From positions 1-58,528 of the forward strand of contig DWXC01000003.1 of the NCBI GenBank assembly GCA_019119395.1: DNA of 58,528 nt, read 5' to 3'. The stretch is from Candidatus Borkfalkia stercoripullorum (lineage in GTDB: Bacteria > Bacillota > Clostridia > Christensenellales > Borkfalkiaceae). Position numbers and translations under genes: made by a program. The notes below the pieces were generated by a model, which saw nothing but the letters and a program-made list of their open reading frames with translations, made no database searches and was not told the DNA's origin. Each line of letters begins with the position of its first letter. Positions within the stretch are counted from its first letter, which is position 1. Positions 7,314 through 16,464 of this stretch are shown here, piece after piece.

Positions 7314-8321
7314 TCATCGCATTCCGGACAGCGCGCAGAGCCCGAGGCATATCAAAAAAGCCGCAATGCCCTGCGCGAATTTGAACAAAAGGAAAATGCC
7401 CGTCTTCGCGCCCGCTTTTTTCAGGTAGACGAGTTGCTGTGCGAGGATGCACGCCCCGCCGAACGTGATGAGGAACGCCGCGATCGGCAGCGCGGAAACG
7501 CCCGCGCCCGCGAGTTCGCCGCATCCGTGGGTCACCTCCAAAAGCCCCGCGGCGAACGCGCCGCCCGCGCCTTTTACGCCGAGCGCGGAAAAGAGCTTCT
7601 CCGAAAGCCATATCAGCGGCGAGAGAAGTTTGACCGCCGCAAGCATTTCGGCCAGCACGTAAAACAGGGCGATGAATCCGCCCACGCACAGGATGGAGGT
7701 AATGCCCCCGTAAACGCTCTCGTAGAGGATGTTGTCCGCCCGCGCGGCGCGCGGCGCCGCGGCGGGCGCCGCTTGTTTTTTGCGGAAACGCGCGGCGATC
7801 AGCGATACGCCGATCACGGCGATCAGGTGCGATGCAAACAGGATCGCGCCGCACGCGGCGCTCTGAAACATCGCGGCGCCCACGCTTCCGATGACGAACA
7901 TCGGGCCGGATGTGGAACACAGCGCGCCCGCGAAGGCTGCGTCCTTTTTTTCGATCAGTCCGTTTTCCGCAAGGTCGCAGACGACGCGGCTGCCCACGGG
8001 ATAGCCCGAAAGGGCGCTCATGAAAAAGCAATAGGACGCCGCGCCCGGCAGGCGGAACGCTTTGCGCATGAGCGGAGACAGCTTTTCGGCCGTTTTCGCG
8101 ACCGCTCCGAGTTTCGTCAGAAGCGCCGTCAGCACGAAAAACGGGAACAGCGACGGCACGACGGAAACAAGCCATATTCTGAGCCCCGCGAGGCATGCGG
8201 CGGCATATCGCTGCGGCGAAAGGGCGAGCATCGCCGTTGCGGCGAGTATGGCGGCGGAAGCCGCGGCGGCGGACAGATTTTTCCGCACCCTTTTTGCGGG
8301 GCGCGCGTGAGAGGCATACAT
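7314..8321 (-). CDS. ylbJ: YlbJ-like sporulation integral membrane protein (nucleoside-recognition/GATE fold)
   Basis: A 335-residue multi-pass membrane protein with about eight to ten hydrophobic helices, including the family segment GYPVGSRVVCDL and the terminal LLEVTHGCGELA region. The family is needed for spore formation in Bacillus subtilis, where ylbJ lies next to rsmD and coaD as it does here. It starts at ATG 8321, only 33 bp from the divergent patatin gene. No convincing Shine-Dalgarno is visible. This is one of the few direct hints that the organism is or was a spore-former. Confidence 0.85.
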   Translation of the reverse strand: MYASHARPAKRVRKNLSAAAASAAILAATAMLALSPQRYAAACLAGLRIWLVSVVPSLFPFFVLTALLTKLGAVAKTAEKLSPLMRKAFRLPGAASYCFFMSALSGYPVGSRVVCDLAENGLIEKKDAAFAGALCSTSGPMFVIGSVGAAMFQSAACGAILFASHLIAVIGVSLIAARFRKKQAAPAAAPRAARADNILYESVYGGITSILCVGGFIALFYVLAEMLAAVKLLSPLIWLSEKLFSALGVKGAGGAFAAGLLEVTHGCGELAGAGVSALPIAAFLITFGGACILAQQLVYLKKAGAKTGIFLLFKFAQGIAAFLICLGLCALSGMR

Positions 8322-8354
8322 ACTCTATATTTTTATGGACGAGGAGAAAAGAAT

Positions 8355-9146
8355 ATGAAAAAGAAACTTGGATTCGCGCTCGGCGCGGGCGGCGCGCGGG
8401 GCATCGCGCACATCGGCTTTTTGCAGGCGATGGACGAGGCGGGCATCCGCCCCGATTTTGTTTCGGGGTCTTCCATGGGCAGCATCGTCGGCGCATGTTA
8501 CTGCAAGGGCATGAAGCCTTCCGAAATGCTCGACATCGTGCGCGAACTCAAAACTTTCGATATCGTCGATTTCGGATTGTCGCCGATCACCAAACTCGGG
8601 CTGGTCAAATGGACGAAGGTGCGGAAAATGATGTCGGGATTTTTGGACGACTGCGACTTTTCCGCGCTGGAGATCCCGTTTTCCTGCGTGGCGGTCGATT
8701 TGATAAGCGGCGGACCCGTCACGTTTACGGAAGGGAGCGTCGTCGACGCCGTGCTGGCGTCCAGTTCCATTCCCACGGTGTTCCGCCCCGTGGAAAAGGA
8801 CGGGATGCTCCTCGTGGACGGAGGCGTGCTGTGCCGCGTGCCCGTCAGGCAGGTCAAAGACCTCGGCGCGGACGTAGTTGTTGCGGTGGACGTGCTCGGC
8901 AAAGTCCGCCCCGTCGAAAAAGTACCCAACGTCATTTCCCTCATCATGCGTACGTACGACGTCATGGACGCGGCGAAAACAGCGACCCAAAAGCGTTCCG
9001 CCCGGAAATATTGCGACCTTTGGCTCGAACCCGACATGGGCGATATCAGCCAGTACCGCATCCGCTTCGATCAGTCTGTATACGATGCGGGATATTACTG
9101 CGGCATGAATAACGCGGAAAAAATAAAAAACCTGTTGGAAAACTGA
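8355..9146 (+). CDS. Patatin-like phospholipase (RssA/YchK type)
   Basis: A Ser-Asp dyad lipid acyl hydrolase. The 263-residue protein has the oxyanion loop GAGGARG (residues 10-16), the nucleophile elbow GSSMG (about 38-42) and the catalytic DGG (about 154-156). No signal peptide is visible, so it probably acts on cytoplasmic lipid or acyl substrates. ATG 8355 has a GAGGAG ribosome site. It is divergent from ylbJ and ends 4 bp before the rarA-like gene, suggesting co-transcription. The in-frame extension upstream to 7272 is an artefact antisense to ylbJ. Confidence 0.9.
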   Translation: MKKKLGFALGAGGARGIAHIGFLQAMDEAGIRPDFVSGSSMGSIVGACYCKGMKPSEMLDIVRELKTFDIVDFGLSPITKLGLVKWTKVRKMMSGFLDDCDFSALEIPFSCVAVDLISGGPVTFTEGSVVDAVLASSSIPTVFRPVEKDGMLLVDGGVLCRVPVRQVKDLGADVVVAVDVLGKVRPVEKVPNVISLIMRTYDVMDAAKTATQKRSARKYCDLWLEPDMGDISQYRIRFDQSVYDAGYYCGMNNAEKIKNLLEN

Positions 9147-9150
9147 CCGT

Positions 9151-10386
9151 ATGGAGAATTTGTTTACGAATTTGCACAGCGAACTCAAACCGCTGGCGGA
9201 AAGGATGCGCCCGAAAACATTGGACGAATTTGTCGGGCAGCGCCACATACTCGGGGAGGGGAAACTCCTTAACAGGCTCATCCGGGCGAAAAAAGTTCCG
9301 AGCTGTATATTTTACGGCCCTCCGGGAACGGGAAAGACCACGCTTGCGAGGATCATCGCGGAAAATACGGGCGGGAAGTTCGTCATGATGAATGCGATCT
9401 CGAGCGGGGTGGCGGACGTCAAAGCCGTGATCGACGAGGCGAAAAAATCCTTCGAGATGTTCGGCAAAAAGACCTATCTCCTGCTGGACGAATGCCACAG
9501 GTGGAGCAAGTCGCAGAGCGATACATTATTGGAAGTGCTGGAATCGGGGAAACTGATCCTGATAGGTTCGACGACGGAATCGCCGAATTACAGCATGACG
9601 CGCGCGATCGTAAGCCGCTGCACGCTGTTCGAATTCAGACCGGTCGGCGCAGACGACATCAAGCGCGCGTTGAAAAGGGCGATCGGCGACGAAAGGGGAT
9701 TAAAGGCCTATAACATAAAGATCGACGACGAAGCCCTGACGTACTTTGCGGTTGCCTGCGCGGGCGACGTGCGCAGCGCGCTCAACGGGCTCGAACTCGG
9801 CGTTCTCACCACGCCCCCGAGCAAAGACGGCGGGATCGTTATCACCGTGGAGATCGCCGCGGAATGCCTGCAGAAAAAGGCGCTGAGCCTGAACGAGGAC
9901 GTGTTCTATCATATTTTGAGCGCTTTCTGCAAGAGCCTTCGCGGCAGCGACGCGACGGCGGCGCTGTACTATGCGAACCGCCTGATCGAAGCGGGGTGCG
10001 AGCCGCAGCTTCTGGCAAGGCGCACGATCGTGCATGCGAGTGAGGACTGCTGTTCGGCAAAGGCTCTGAACACCGCCTGCAACGCTCTGTACGCGCTGAA
10101 CAATCTGGGTATGCCGGAGGGGAACATCGTGTTGTCGCAGGCGATCATCGAAGTGTGCGAAGCGCCAAAAACCAACCGCGTTGTCGTGGCGATGGGGCGG
10201 GCGATCGACGACGCGCGCAACCACCCCGACGACAACATACCCGATTATTTGAAAAATCACACGGAAGCGAGCAAGCGGTATAAATATCCTCACGATTACG
10301 GCGGTTGGGTGGAACAGCAATACCTGCCCGATTCGCTGAAAGACAGGGATTATTTCGCCAAAGACGACAAAGGGTTCAAACATTAA
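9151..10386 (+). CDS. rarA: Replication-associated recombination ATPase (RarA/MgsA family)
   Basis: An AAA+ ATPase related to clamp loaders that acts at stalled replication forks. The 411-residue protein has Walker A GPPGTGKTT (about 53-61), Walker B LLLDECH (the usual form is FIDEIHR), sensor 1 GSTTESP and the C-terminal RarA tetramerisation region. The ending YKYPHDYGGWVEQQYLP is a strong family hallmark. It begins 4 bp after the patatin gene. Confidence 0.92.
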   Translation: MENLFTNLHSELKPLAERMRPKTLDEFVGQRHILGEGKLLNRLIRAKKVPSCIFYGPPGTGKTTLARIIAENTGGKFVMMNAISSGVADVKAVIDEAKKSFEMFGKKTYLLLDECHRWSKSQSDTLLEVLESGKLILIGSTTESPNYSMTRAIVSRCTLFEFRPVGADDIKRALKRAIGDERGLKAYNIKIDDEALTYFAVACAGDVRSALNGLELGVLTTPPSKDGGIVITVEIAAECLQKKALSLNEDVFYHILSAFCKSLRGSDATAALYYANRLIEAGCEPQLLARRTIVHASEDCCSAKALNTACNALYALNNLGMPEGNIVLSQAIIEVCEAPKTNRVVVAMGRAIDDARNHPDDNIPDYLKNHTEASKRYKYPHDYGGWVEQQYLPDSLKDRDYFAKDDKGFKH

Positions 10387-10462
10387 AAGGGCATCGGCCG
10401 GCGCATACGCGCGGACTGCGGGACTGTGCGCGGCGGCGGGAAATTAAGAAGACGGGTGAAAA

Positions 10463-12940
10463 ATGGCAGACCATATCGAGATCCGCGGCGCGCGGGTACA
10501 CAATCTGAAAAATATAAACGTGGACGTGCCTTTGAACGAGATCGTAGGGATCGCGGGCGTATCCGGTTCGGGAAAATCTTCGCTCGCGCTGGGCGTGCTC
10601 TATGCGGAGGGGTCGCGCCGCTATCTCGAAGCGCTTTCCACGTATACGCGGCGGCGCATGACGCAGGCGGCAAAGGCGCAGGTGGACGAGATTTTGTACG
10701 TTCCCGCGGCGCTCGCGCTGCACCAGCGCCCCGCCGTGCCGGGGATACGCAGCACGTTCGGCACGGGAACGGAACTTCTGAACAGTCTGCGTCTCATGTA
10801 TTCGCGCCTGGCGAGCCACCGCTGCCCGAACGGGCATTACCTTCCGCCGACGCTCGCCGTCGCCGCGGAAAAAGAACTCGTCTGCCCCGAATGCGGCGCA
10901 AGGTTCTACGCGCCGTCCGCGGAGGAACTCGCCTTCAACAGCAGCGGCGCATGCCCGACGTGCGGGGGGACGGGCATCGTGCGTACGGTCGACAGGAGCA
11001 CGCTCGTGCCCGACGACGGCCTGACCATAGACGAGGGCGCGGTCGCGCCATGGAACACGCTCATGTGGTCTCTGATGACGGACGTGTGCCGCGCGATGGG
11101 CGTGCGCACGGACGTGCCGTTCAGGGATCTGACGGACAGGGAAAAGGACATCGTGTTCAACGGCCCTGCCGAAAAGAAGCATATCCTGTACCGCGCGAAA
11201 AATTCGGACGTCGCCACAGAACTCGATTTCACGTTCTATAATGCCGTGTATACGGTGGAAAACGCGCTGTCCAAAGTAAAGGACGAGAGCGGCATGAAGC
11301 GCGTCGAACGCTTTTTGAAACAGGAAGCCTGCCCCGACTGCGGCGGTACGCGCCTGAGCGAAAAAGCGCGCGCGCCGCGCCTTTGCGGCATTTCCCTCGA
11401 CGAGGCGTGCCGCATGACGCTGACCGATCTGACCGATTGGGTGAACGGCGTCCCCGCGGGCCTGCCCGAAGAGATGCGCCCGATGGCCGAGAGTATCTGC
11501 GAATCTTTCCGCACGTCGGCGAAACGTCTGAAAGATCTCGGGCTTGGGTATCTCGCGCTCGACCGCGCCGCGGCCACCCTTTCCACGGGGGAGCGGCAGC
11601 GCATGCAACTCGCGCGCGCCGTCCGCAACCGCACGACGGGCGTGCTGTACGTGCTCGACGAACCGTCCGTCGGCCTGCATCCCGTCAATATCGCGGGGCT
11701 CGTCGACGTCATGCGCGACCTCGTCGCCGACGGCAACTCCGTCGTGCTGGTCGACCACGACGCGCAGATCCTGGGCGTGTCCGACCATATCATCGAAATG
11801 GGGCCGGGGGCGGGCGCGGACGGCGGCTTCGTCATCGCGCAGGGTACGGTCGCCGAGATCGCGAAGAACGCCAATTCGAAGATCGGCCCTTACCTGGATC
11901 GCGCGCATACGGAAAAATTGCGCCCGCGGACGCCCGCCGGCGAGTTGTTCGCGGAAGGCGAGATCCGTCTGTCCACGGGCGCGGTCCACACGGTCAGGCC
12001 CTTGGAAGTGCGCATACCGAAGGGCAGGCTCACCGTCGTGACGGGGGTATCCGGTTCGGGCAAAACGACGCTTATCCTCGAAAGCCTGATCCCCGCGCTC
12101 GAAGCGAAGATACAGGGCAAGCGCCTGCCGGGGCATGTCCGTTCGGTCGAAGCGGAAGGAATCGGACAGGTCAAACTCATAGACGCCACGCCAATCGGCA
12201 TAAACGTGCGTTCGACGGTCGCGACGTACGCGAACGTGCACGACGAATTGCGCAAAATATTCGCGCGCACGGCGGATGCGAAGGCGCGCGGGTACAAGGC
12301 GGGGGATTTTTCGTACAATACGGGAAAGCTCCGCTGCCCCGTCTGCGACGGCACGGGCGAAGTCAGCCTCGACGTGCAGTTTTTGCCCGACGTCGACATT
12401 CCCTGCCCAGAATGCCGCGGTTCACGCTATGCGAAGGAAGCGTATTCGGTGCGGTTCAAAACCAAGGGAGGGGAAGAACTTTCCCTGCCCGAGGTCATGG
12501 CGATGAGCGTGCATACGGCGCTCTCCGCCTGCCGCGATATGGAACTCGTATGCAGGCGGCTGCAGGTTCTCGACGATCTCGGGCTCGGGTATCTCACCCT
12601 CGGGGAAGCGACGCCGAGCCTGTCGGGCGGAGAGGCGCAGCGGCTCAAACTTGCGAGCGAGATGGGCAGGGCGCAGCAGGATTCCGTGTTCGTGTTCGAC
12701 GAACCGACGATCGGGCTGCATCCGCTGGACGTAAAGACGCTCGCGGGCGTGTTCGGGTCGCTGCTCGATCACGGCGCGACGGTCATCGTGATAGAACACG
12801 ACCTCGACGTCATCCGCAGCGCCGACTATATCGTGGATATGGGCCCGGGCGGCGGCAAAGAAGGGGGAACGGTCGTCGCGTGCGGCACGCCCGAAGATAT
12901 CAGAAACGCCCCCGAGAGCAAAACGGGCAGGTTCATTTAG
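10463..12940 (+). CDS. UvrA2-like ABC ATPase (excinuclease subunit A homologue)
   Basis: An 825-residue tandem ABC ATPase of the UvrA family. Walker A motifs are GVSGSGKSS (about 32-40) and GVSGSGKTT (about 528-536). Signatures are LSTGERQR in the first ATPase (usual LSGGE) and LSGGEAQR in the second. Zinc-finger CxxC pairs occur in both halves. It is over 100 residues shorter than UvrA1 (about 940), and the N-terminal region passes directly from the first Walker A to the zinc insertion, suggesting loss of the UvrB-binding domain, as in UvrA2 and drug-resistance homologues. It may protect DNA from intercalating compounds without UvrB (inference). Confidence 0.85.
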   Translation: MADHIEIRGARVHNLKNINVDVPLNEIVGIAGVSGSGKSSLALGVLYAEGSRRYLEALSTYTRRRMTQAAKAQVDEILYVPAALALHQRPAVPGIRSTFGTGTELLNSLRLMYSRLASHRCPNGHYLPPTLAVAAEKELVCPECGARFYAPSAEELAFNSSGACPTCGGTGIVRTVDRSTLVPDDGLTIDEGAVAPWNTLMWSLMTDVCRAMGVRTDVPFRDLTDREKDIVFNGPAEKKHILYRAKNSDVATELDFTFYNAVYTVENALSKVKDESGMKRVERFLKQEACPDCGGTRLSEKARAPRLCGISLDEACRMTLTDLTDWVNGVPAGLPEEMRPMAESICESFRTSAKRLKDLGLGYLALDRAAATLSTGERQRMQLARAVRNRTTGVLYVLDEPSVGLHPVNIAGLVDVMRDLVADGNSVVLVDHDAQILGVSDHIIEMGPGAGADGGFVIAQGTVAEIAKNANSKIGPYLDRAHTEKLRPRTPAGELFAEGEIRLSTGAVHTVRPLEVRIPKGRLTVVTGVSGSGKTTLILESLIPALEAKIQGKRLPGHVRSVEAEGIGQVKLIDATPIGINVRSTVATYANVHDELRKIFARTADAKARGYKAGDFSYNTGKLRCPVCDGTGEVSLDVQFLPDVDIPCPECRGSRYAKEAYSVRFKTKGGEELSLPEVMAMSVHTALSACRDMELVCRRLQVLDDLGLGYLTLGEATPSLSGGEAQRLKLASEMGRAQQDSVFVFDEPTIGLHPLDVKTLAGVFGSLLDHGATVIVIEHDLDVIRSADYIVDMGPGGGKEGGTVVACGTPEDIRNAPESKTGRFI

Positions 12941-13008
12941 AGCGTCGCGGCACATCCGGGAAGAAATTCACGAAAACGGCAAAAGAAAAAGAGTTAAAGC
13001 CCAAATAT

Positions 13009-13038
13009 TTGACAAAAACCGCTCCTTTGCGGTATAAT
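13009..13038 (+). promoter_or_regulatory. Consensus sigma-A promoter of the hydratase gene
   Basis: A perfect TTGACA (13009-13014) and a perfect TATAAT (13033-13038) with an 18-bp spacer. This is one of the closest matches to consensus in the window and suggests strong expression of the hydratase/macro pair. Confidence 0.9.
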
Positions 13039-13072
13039 GATTCATATATTCGACAAAAAGAGGAGAGAGAGC

Positions 13073-15301
13073 ATGATCAAACTCATCCGCGGCGGCTGTT
13101 ATTACATGAACGGTTCGCTCGTCAAGGAAAATCAGGCGTTTCTTACGGCGGCACAAAAGGAATCGGCGCGCAAAGGCACGATGTCTTACCGTATCCTGAA
13201 AGAGCACAACAGGGGAGACGAGGACAACCTCAAAATCAAATTCGACGCGATCGCTTCGCACGACATCACTTATGTCGGCATCATCCAGACGGCGAAGGCG
13301 AGCGGTCTGAAAGAGTTCCCTCTTTCCTACACGCTCACCAACTGCCACAACTCGCTGTGCGCGGTCGGCGGCACGATCAACGAGGACGACCACGTTTTCG
13401 GCCTTTCCGCGGCGAAAAAATACGGCGCGAACTTCGTTCCGCCCCATCTTGCGGTCATCCACCAGTACATGCGCGAGATGGAAGCCAAAGTCGGCCGCAT
13501 GATCCTCGGCAGCGACTCGCACACCCGCTACGGCGCGCTCGGCACGATGGCGGTCGGCGAGGGCGGCCCCGAGCTCGTCAAGCAGATCTTGAATCAGACC
13601 TACGACATCAAGCGGCCCGAAACGGTCGCGGTGTACCTGCGCGGCAACCTGAAAAAGGGCGTCGGCCCGCAGGACGTGGCGATCGCCCTGTGCGGCGCGG
13701 TGTTCAAAAACGGTTTCGTCAAAAATAAGATCCTCGAATTCGTCGGCCCGGGCATCAAAAACCTCTCCATGGATTACCGCAACGGCATCGACGTGATGAC
13801 GACGGAAACGGCATGCCTCTCTTCCATTTGGGAGACGGACGAAAAGACGCGGGAATATTACCGTATCCACGGCAGGGAAAAGGACTATAAGGAATTGAAG
13901 CCTTCCGATCCCGCATATTACGACTACGGCATCACGATCAACCTTTCGACCATCGAGCCGATGATCGCGCTCCCGTTCCACCCGAGCAACGCCTATACCG
14001 TCCGCGAACTTCTGGAGCACCCTTACGAGATCCTTTCCGAAGTGGAGGCTGCGGGCAGAAAACTCAAAGGGGACGATTCGTTCACCCTCACCGACAAGAT
14101 CAAAGACGGAAGGATATATGTAAATCAGGGCATCATTGCGGGCTGCGCGGGCGGCATGTACGAAAACATCGCCGAAGCGTATGAAATTTTGAAGGGCAAA
14201 TCCACGGGCGCGGGCGAATTTTCGCTCAGCGTGTATCCTTCCTCCCAGCCCGTTTACAAAGCGCTGGTCGAAAACGGCTATATCGGCGGGCTCATGGATG
14301 CGGGCGCGATCGTTAAAACGGCGTTCTGCGGGCCCTGCTTCGGCGCGGGCGACGTGCCCGCCAACAACGGGCTTTCCATCCGCCATACGACGCGCAACTT
14401 CGAAAGCCGCGAGGGCAGCAAGCCCGCGGCGGGACAGCTCGCGGCGGTCGCGCTCATGGACGCGCGTTCTATCGCGGCGACGGCCGCGAACGGCGGGTAT
14501 CTCACGCCCGCGACGGAAGCGGAGTTTACCAAAAAAGTCAAAAAATATTTCTTCGATTCCGAAATTTACAAAAACCGCGTCTATCGCGGCGCGGGCAAGG
14601 CGGAAAAAGACGCCGAACTCGTCTACGGCCCGAACATTGCGGACTGGCCGAAGATGATCCCGCTCGGCAGAAACGTGCTCATCAAGGCGGTCAGCGTCAT
14701 CAACGACCCCGTCACCACGACGGACGAACTCATCCCTTCGGGCGAAACTTCTTCTTACCGCTCCAACCCGTTGAAACTTGCGGAATTTGCGCTTTCCCGC
14801 AAAGACCCCGCATACGTCGGCAGGGCGAAGGAAGTCAAGGCGGACGAAGAAGCGCGCCGCGAGACGGGCAAACTCCCCGAACACGTCCTCAAAAAGGTGG
14901 AAAAGCTCAACATTTCCGAAGAGGGCACGATCTACGGCAGCTGCGTCGTGGCGGTCAAACCGGGCGACGGCTCCGCGCGCGAACAGGCGGCTTCCTGCCA
15001 GCGCGTGCTCGGCGGCATCGCCAACATTGCCAGGGAATACGCGACAAAGCGTTACCGCAGCAACCTCATCAACTGGGGGATGCTGCCCTTCACGGCGGGA
15101 AAACTGCACTTCAAGGTGGGGGATTATATCTATATCGAAAACATCGACCGCTACATCCGCGACGGCGCGGAAAAGATTCCCGCAAAGCAGTTGAGCGGCG
15201 GCAACGTCAAGGACATCGAACTTTCCGTCGGGTCTCTTACGCAGGATGAAAAGAACATCATCCTCAAAGGCTGCCTGATCAACTTCAACGCGGCGCGCTG
15301 A
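13073..15301 (+). CDS. Aconitase-superfamily hydratase
   Basis: A 742-residue protein of the aconitase/isopropylmalate isomerase superfamily. It has the SDSHTRYG active-site loop, a candidate [4Fe-4S] ligand in ETACLSS and a CxxC in FCGPCFGAGD, plus a C-terminal swivel domain with GSCVVAV. The IGSCTN-like segment reads AGCAGGMY. It resembles the YbhJ-like 'hydratase' group more than citrate-cycle AcnA, so the substrate is uncertain. ATG 13073 follows GAGGAG. It lies 42 bp upstream of the macrodomain gene with no terminator between, so the two are probably co-transcribed. Confidence 0.85.
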   Translation: MIKLIRGGCYYMNGSLVKENQAFLTAAQKESARKGTMSYRILKEHNRGDEDNLKIKFDAIASHDITYVGIIQTAKASGLKEFPLSYTLTNCHNSLCAVGGTINEDDHVFGLSAAKKYGANFVPPHLAVIHQYMREMEAKVGRMILGSDSHTRYGALGTMAVGEGGPELVKQILNQTYDIKRPETVAVYLRGNLKKGVGPQDVAIALCGAVFKNGFVKNKILEFVGPGIKNLSMDYRNGIDVMTTETACLSSIWETDEKTREYYRIHGREKDYKELKPSDPAYYDYGITINLSTIEPMIALPFHPSNAYTVRELLEHPYEILSEVEAAGRKLKGDDSFTLTDKIKDGRIYVNQGIIAGCAGGMYENIAEAYEILKGKSTGAGEFSLSVYPSSQPVYKALVENGYIGGLMDAGAIVKTAFCGPCFGAGDVPANNGLSIRHTTRNFESREGSKPAAGQLAAVALMDARSIAATAANGGYLTPATEAEFTKKVKKYFFDSEIYKNRVYRGAGKAEKDAELVYGPNIADWPKMIPLGRNVLIKAVSVINDPVTTTDELIPSGETSSYRSNPLKLAEFALSRKDPAYVGRAKEVKADEEARRETGKLPEHVLKKVEKLNISEEGTIYGSCVVAVKPGDGSAREQAASCQRVLGGIANIAREYATKRYRSNLINWGMLPFTAGKLHFKVGDYIYIENIDRYIRDGAEKIPAKQLSGGNVKDIELSVGSLTQDEKNIILKGCLINFNAAR

Positions 15302-15343
15302 AAAAGGCAACGAAGATCAAAATAAAAAGGGAGGTTTCGGCTC

Positions 15344-16189
15344 ATGCTCACATTGTCAGATTATAAAAACGCGATCGATCTCGTTTATAAGCCGAAGCCG
15401 CCCTTTACTTTATCCGAAGAGGAAAAGAGCGCGATCTGCGACGAAATGCTGGGCGTGCTTTTGGAAGAGCGCAACGAGATCGCCGCATTCAGTTATCCTT
15501 ATAAAGTCAAGCGCGATCTGATCTGGGGGTATCTCAATCAAAGGATGCCCAATCCCGTCAGCGCGCGCTTTCTGGAGATACAGGATAAACTCTTTTGGGC
15601 GGAAACGGTGGAAAACGGCATCGTGTCCTTATCCTCTCTCGAATTTGACAGGGGGATCGCCCTTTGGCAGGGGGATATCACACGCCTGGCCGCCGACGCC
15701 GTCGTGAATGCCGCGAACAGCGCTTTGCTCGGCTGTTTCATCCCGCATCACAAGTGCATCGACAACGTCATCCATTCCCGTGCGGGCGTGCAGCTTCGGC
15801 TGGACTGTTCCCGCATCATGGGCATGCAGGGCGAGCCGGAGCCTGCGGGCTGTGCGAAGATCACCCTCGGGTACAATCTCCCCGCAAAGTACGTCATCCA
15901 TACCGTCGGCCCTATGGTCGGCGTCAAACCGACGGAAACGGACGCGAGGACGCTTCGGAACTGCTATGTTTCCTGCCTGAACCTCGCGCGGGAAATGAAC
16001 CTGAAAAGCATCGCGTTCTGCTGTATCTCGACGGGCGTTTTCGGGTATCCGAACGACGAAGCCGCGGAGATCGCCGTCGGAGCGGTCAGGAACTGGCTGC
16101 TGGAAACGGGGTTCGACATCAAAGTCGTGTTCGACGTATTTCTGGATAAAGACCGCGCGATCTATGCCGACATCCTGAAAAATTTATGA
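15344..16189 (+). CDS. Zn-macrodomain protein-ADP-ribose hydrolase
   Basis: A 281-residue protein: an N-terminal helical extension (about 1-95), then a macrodomain (about 105-281) starting GDITRLAADAVVNAANS. The loop GCFIPHHKCIDNVIH (from about residue 129) is the Cys/His zinc-binding signature of the Zn-macro subgroup, which removes ADP-ribose from modified proteins. In characterised Firmicutes these enzymes sit next to a sirtuin-like ADP-ribosyltransferase and a lipoylated GcvH-like carrier; neither is present here. The ribosome site GGGAGG precedes the ATG. Partner and substrate are unknown. Confidence 0.88.
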   Translation: MLTLSDYKNAIDLVYKPKPPFTLSEEEKSAICDEMLGVLLEERNEIAAFSYPYKVKRDLIWGYLNQRMPNPVSARFLEIQDKLFWAETVENGIVSLSSLEFDRGIALWQGDITRLAADAVVNAANSALLGCFIPHHKCIDNVIHSRAGVQLRLDCSRIMGMQGEPEPAGCAKITLGYNLPAKYVIHTVGPMVGVKPTETDARTLRNCYVSCLNLAREMNLKSIAFCCISTGVFGYPNDEAAEIAVGAVRNWLLETGFDIKVVFDVFLDKDRAIYADILKNL

Positions 16190-16302
16190 CGCCAAAGCAA
16201 AGAGCCCCTCGTATGGCCGCCGCTGTATAGAGACTCGGGCGGATATCCTGAAAACTTATAAAAGCAAAATAAAGGCCCGCCGCGAAAATTCCGCGGGGGC
16301 AG

Positions 16303-16332
16303 AAAAAACGGAGCGGGATCGCTCCGTTTTTT
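16303..16332. terminator. Bidirectional intrinsic terminator
   Basis: AAAAAACGGAGC (16303-16314) and GCTCCGTTTTTT (16321-16332) form a 12-bp stem with a 6-base loop. It ends the hydratase-macro operon and may also stop the opposing minus-strand gene. Confidence 0.85.
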
Positions 16333-16375
16333 GTATAAAAAGTATTTTTGACAGAGGAAACGCCCCGAAACGGGA

Positions 16376-16426
16376 AAACGGCAAACGGCGGCAAACAAGC
16401 TGCCGTTTTCGTGCCGTTTGCCGCCG
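16376..16426. repeat. Nested inverted repeats in the intergenic region
   Basis: CGGCAAACGGC (16379-16389) is inverted at 16413-16423, and AAAACGGCA (16376-16384) pairs with TGCCGTTTT (16401-16409). Several mutually exclusive hairpins are possible. It lies just beyond the stop of the minus-strand gene at 16465 and may act in its transcription termination. Confidence 0.5.
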
Positions 16427-16464
16427 CGCCGCGTCTTTTTCTGAAAAGGGCATTTATGCCGTAT

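Noticed and set aside
7272-8354. A plus-strand N-terminal extension of the patatin gene over ylbJ
   Set aside because: It translates to a charged low-complexity chain antisense to a clear membrane protein; the ribosome site and family start are at 8355.
12968-15310. A 780-codon minus-strand open frame over the hydratase gene
   Set aside because: Antisense shadow; low-complexity Arg/Ala/Asp-rich translation with no motifs, while the plus-strand frame has all aconitase-fold motifs.
16190-16464. CRISPR-like or mobile-element repeat
   Set aside because: The repeats are inverted hairpin arms without regular spacers; they fit transcription termination between convergent units.
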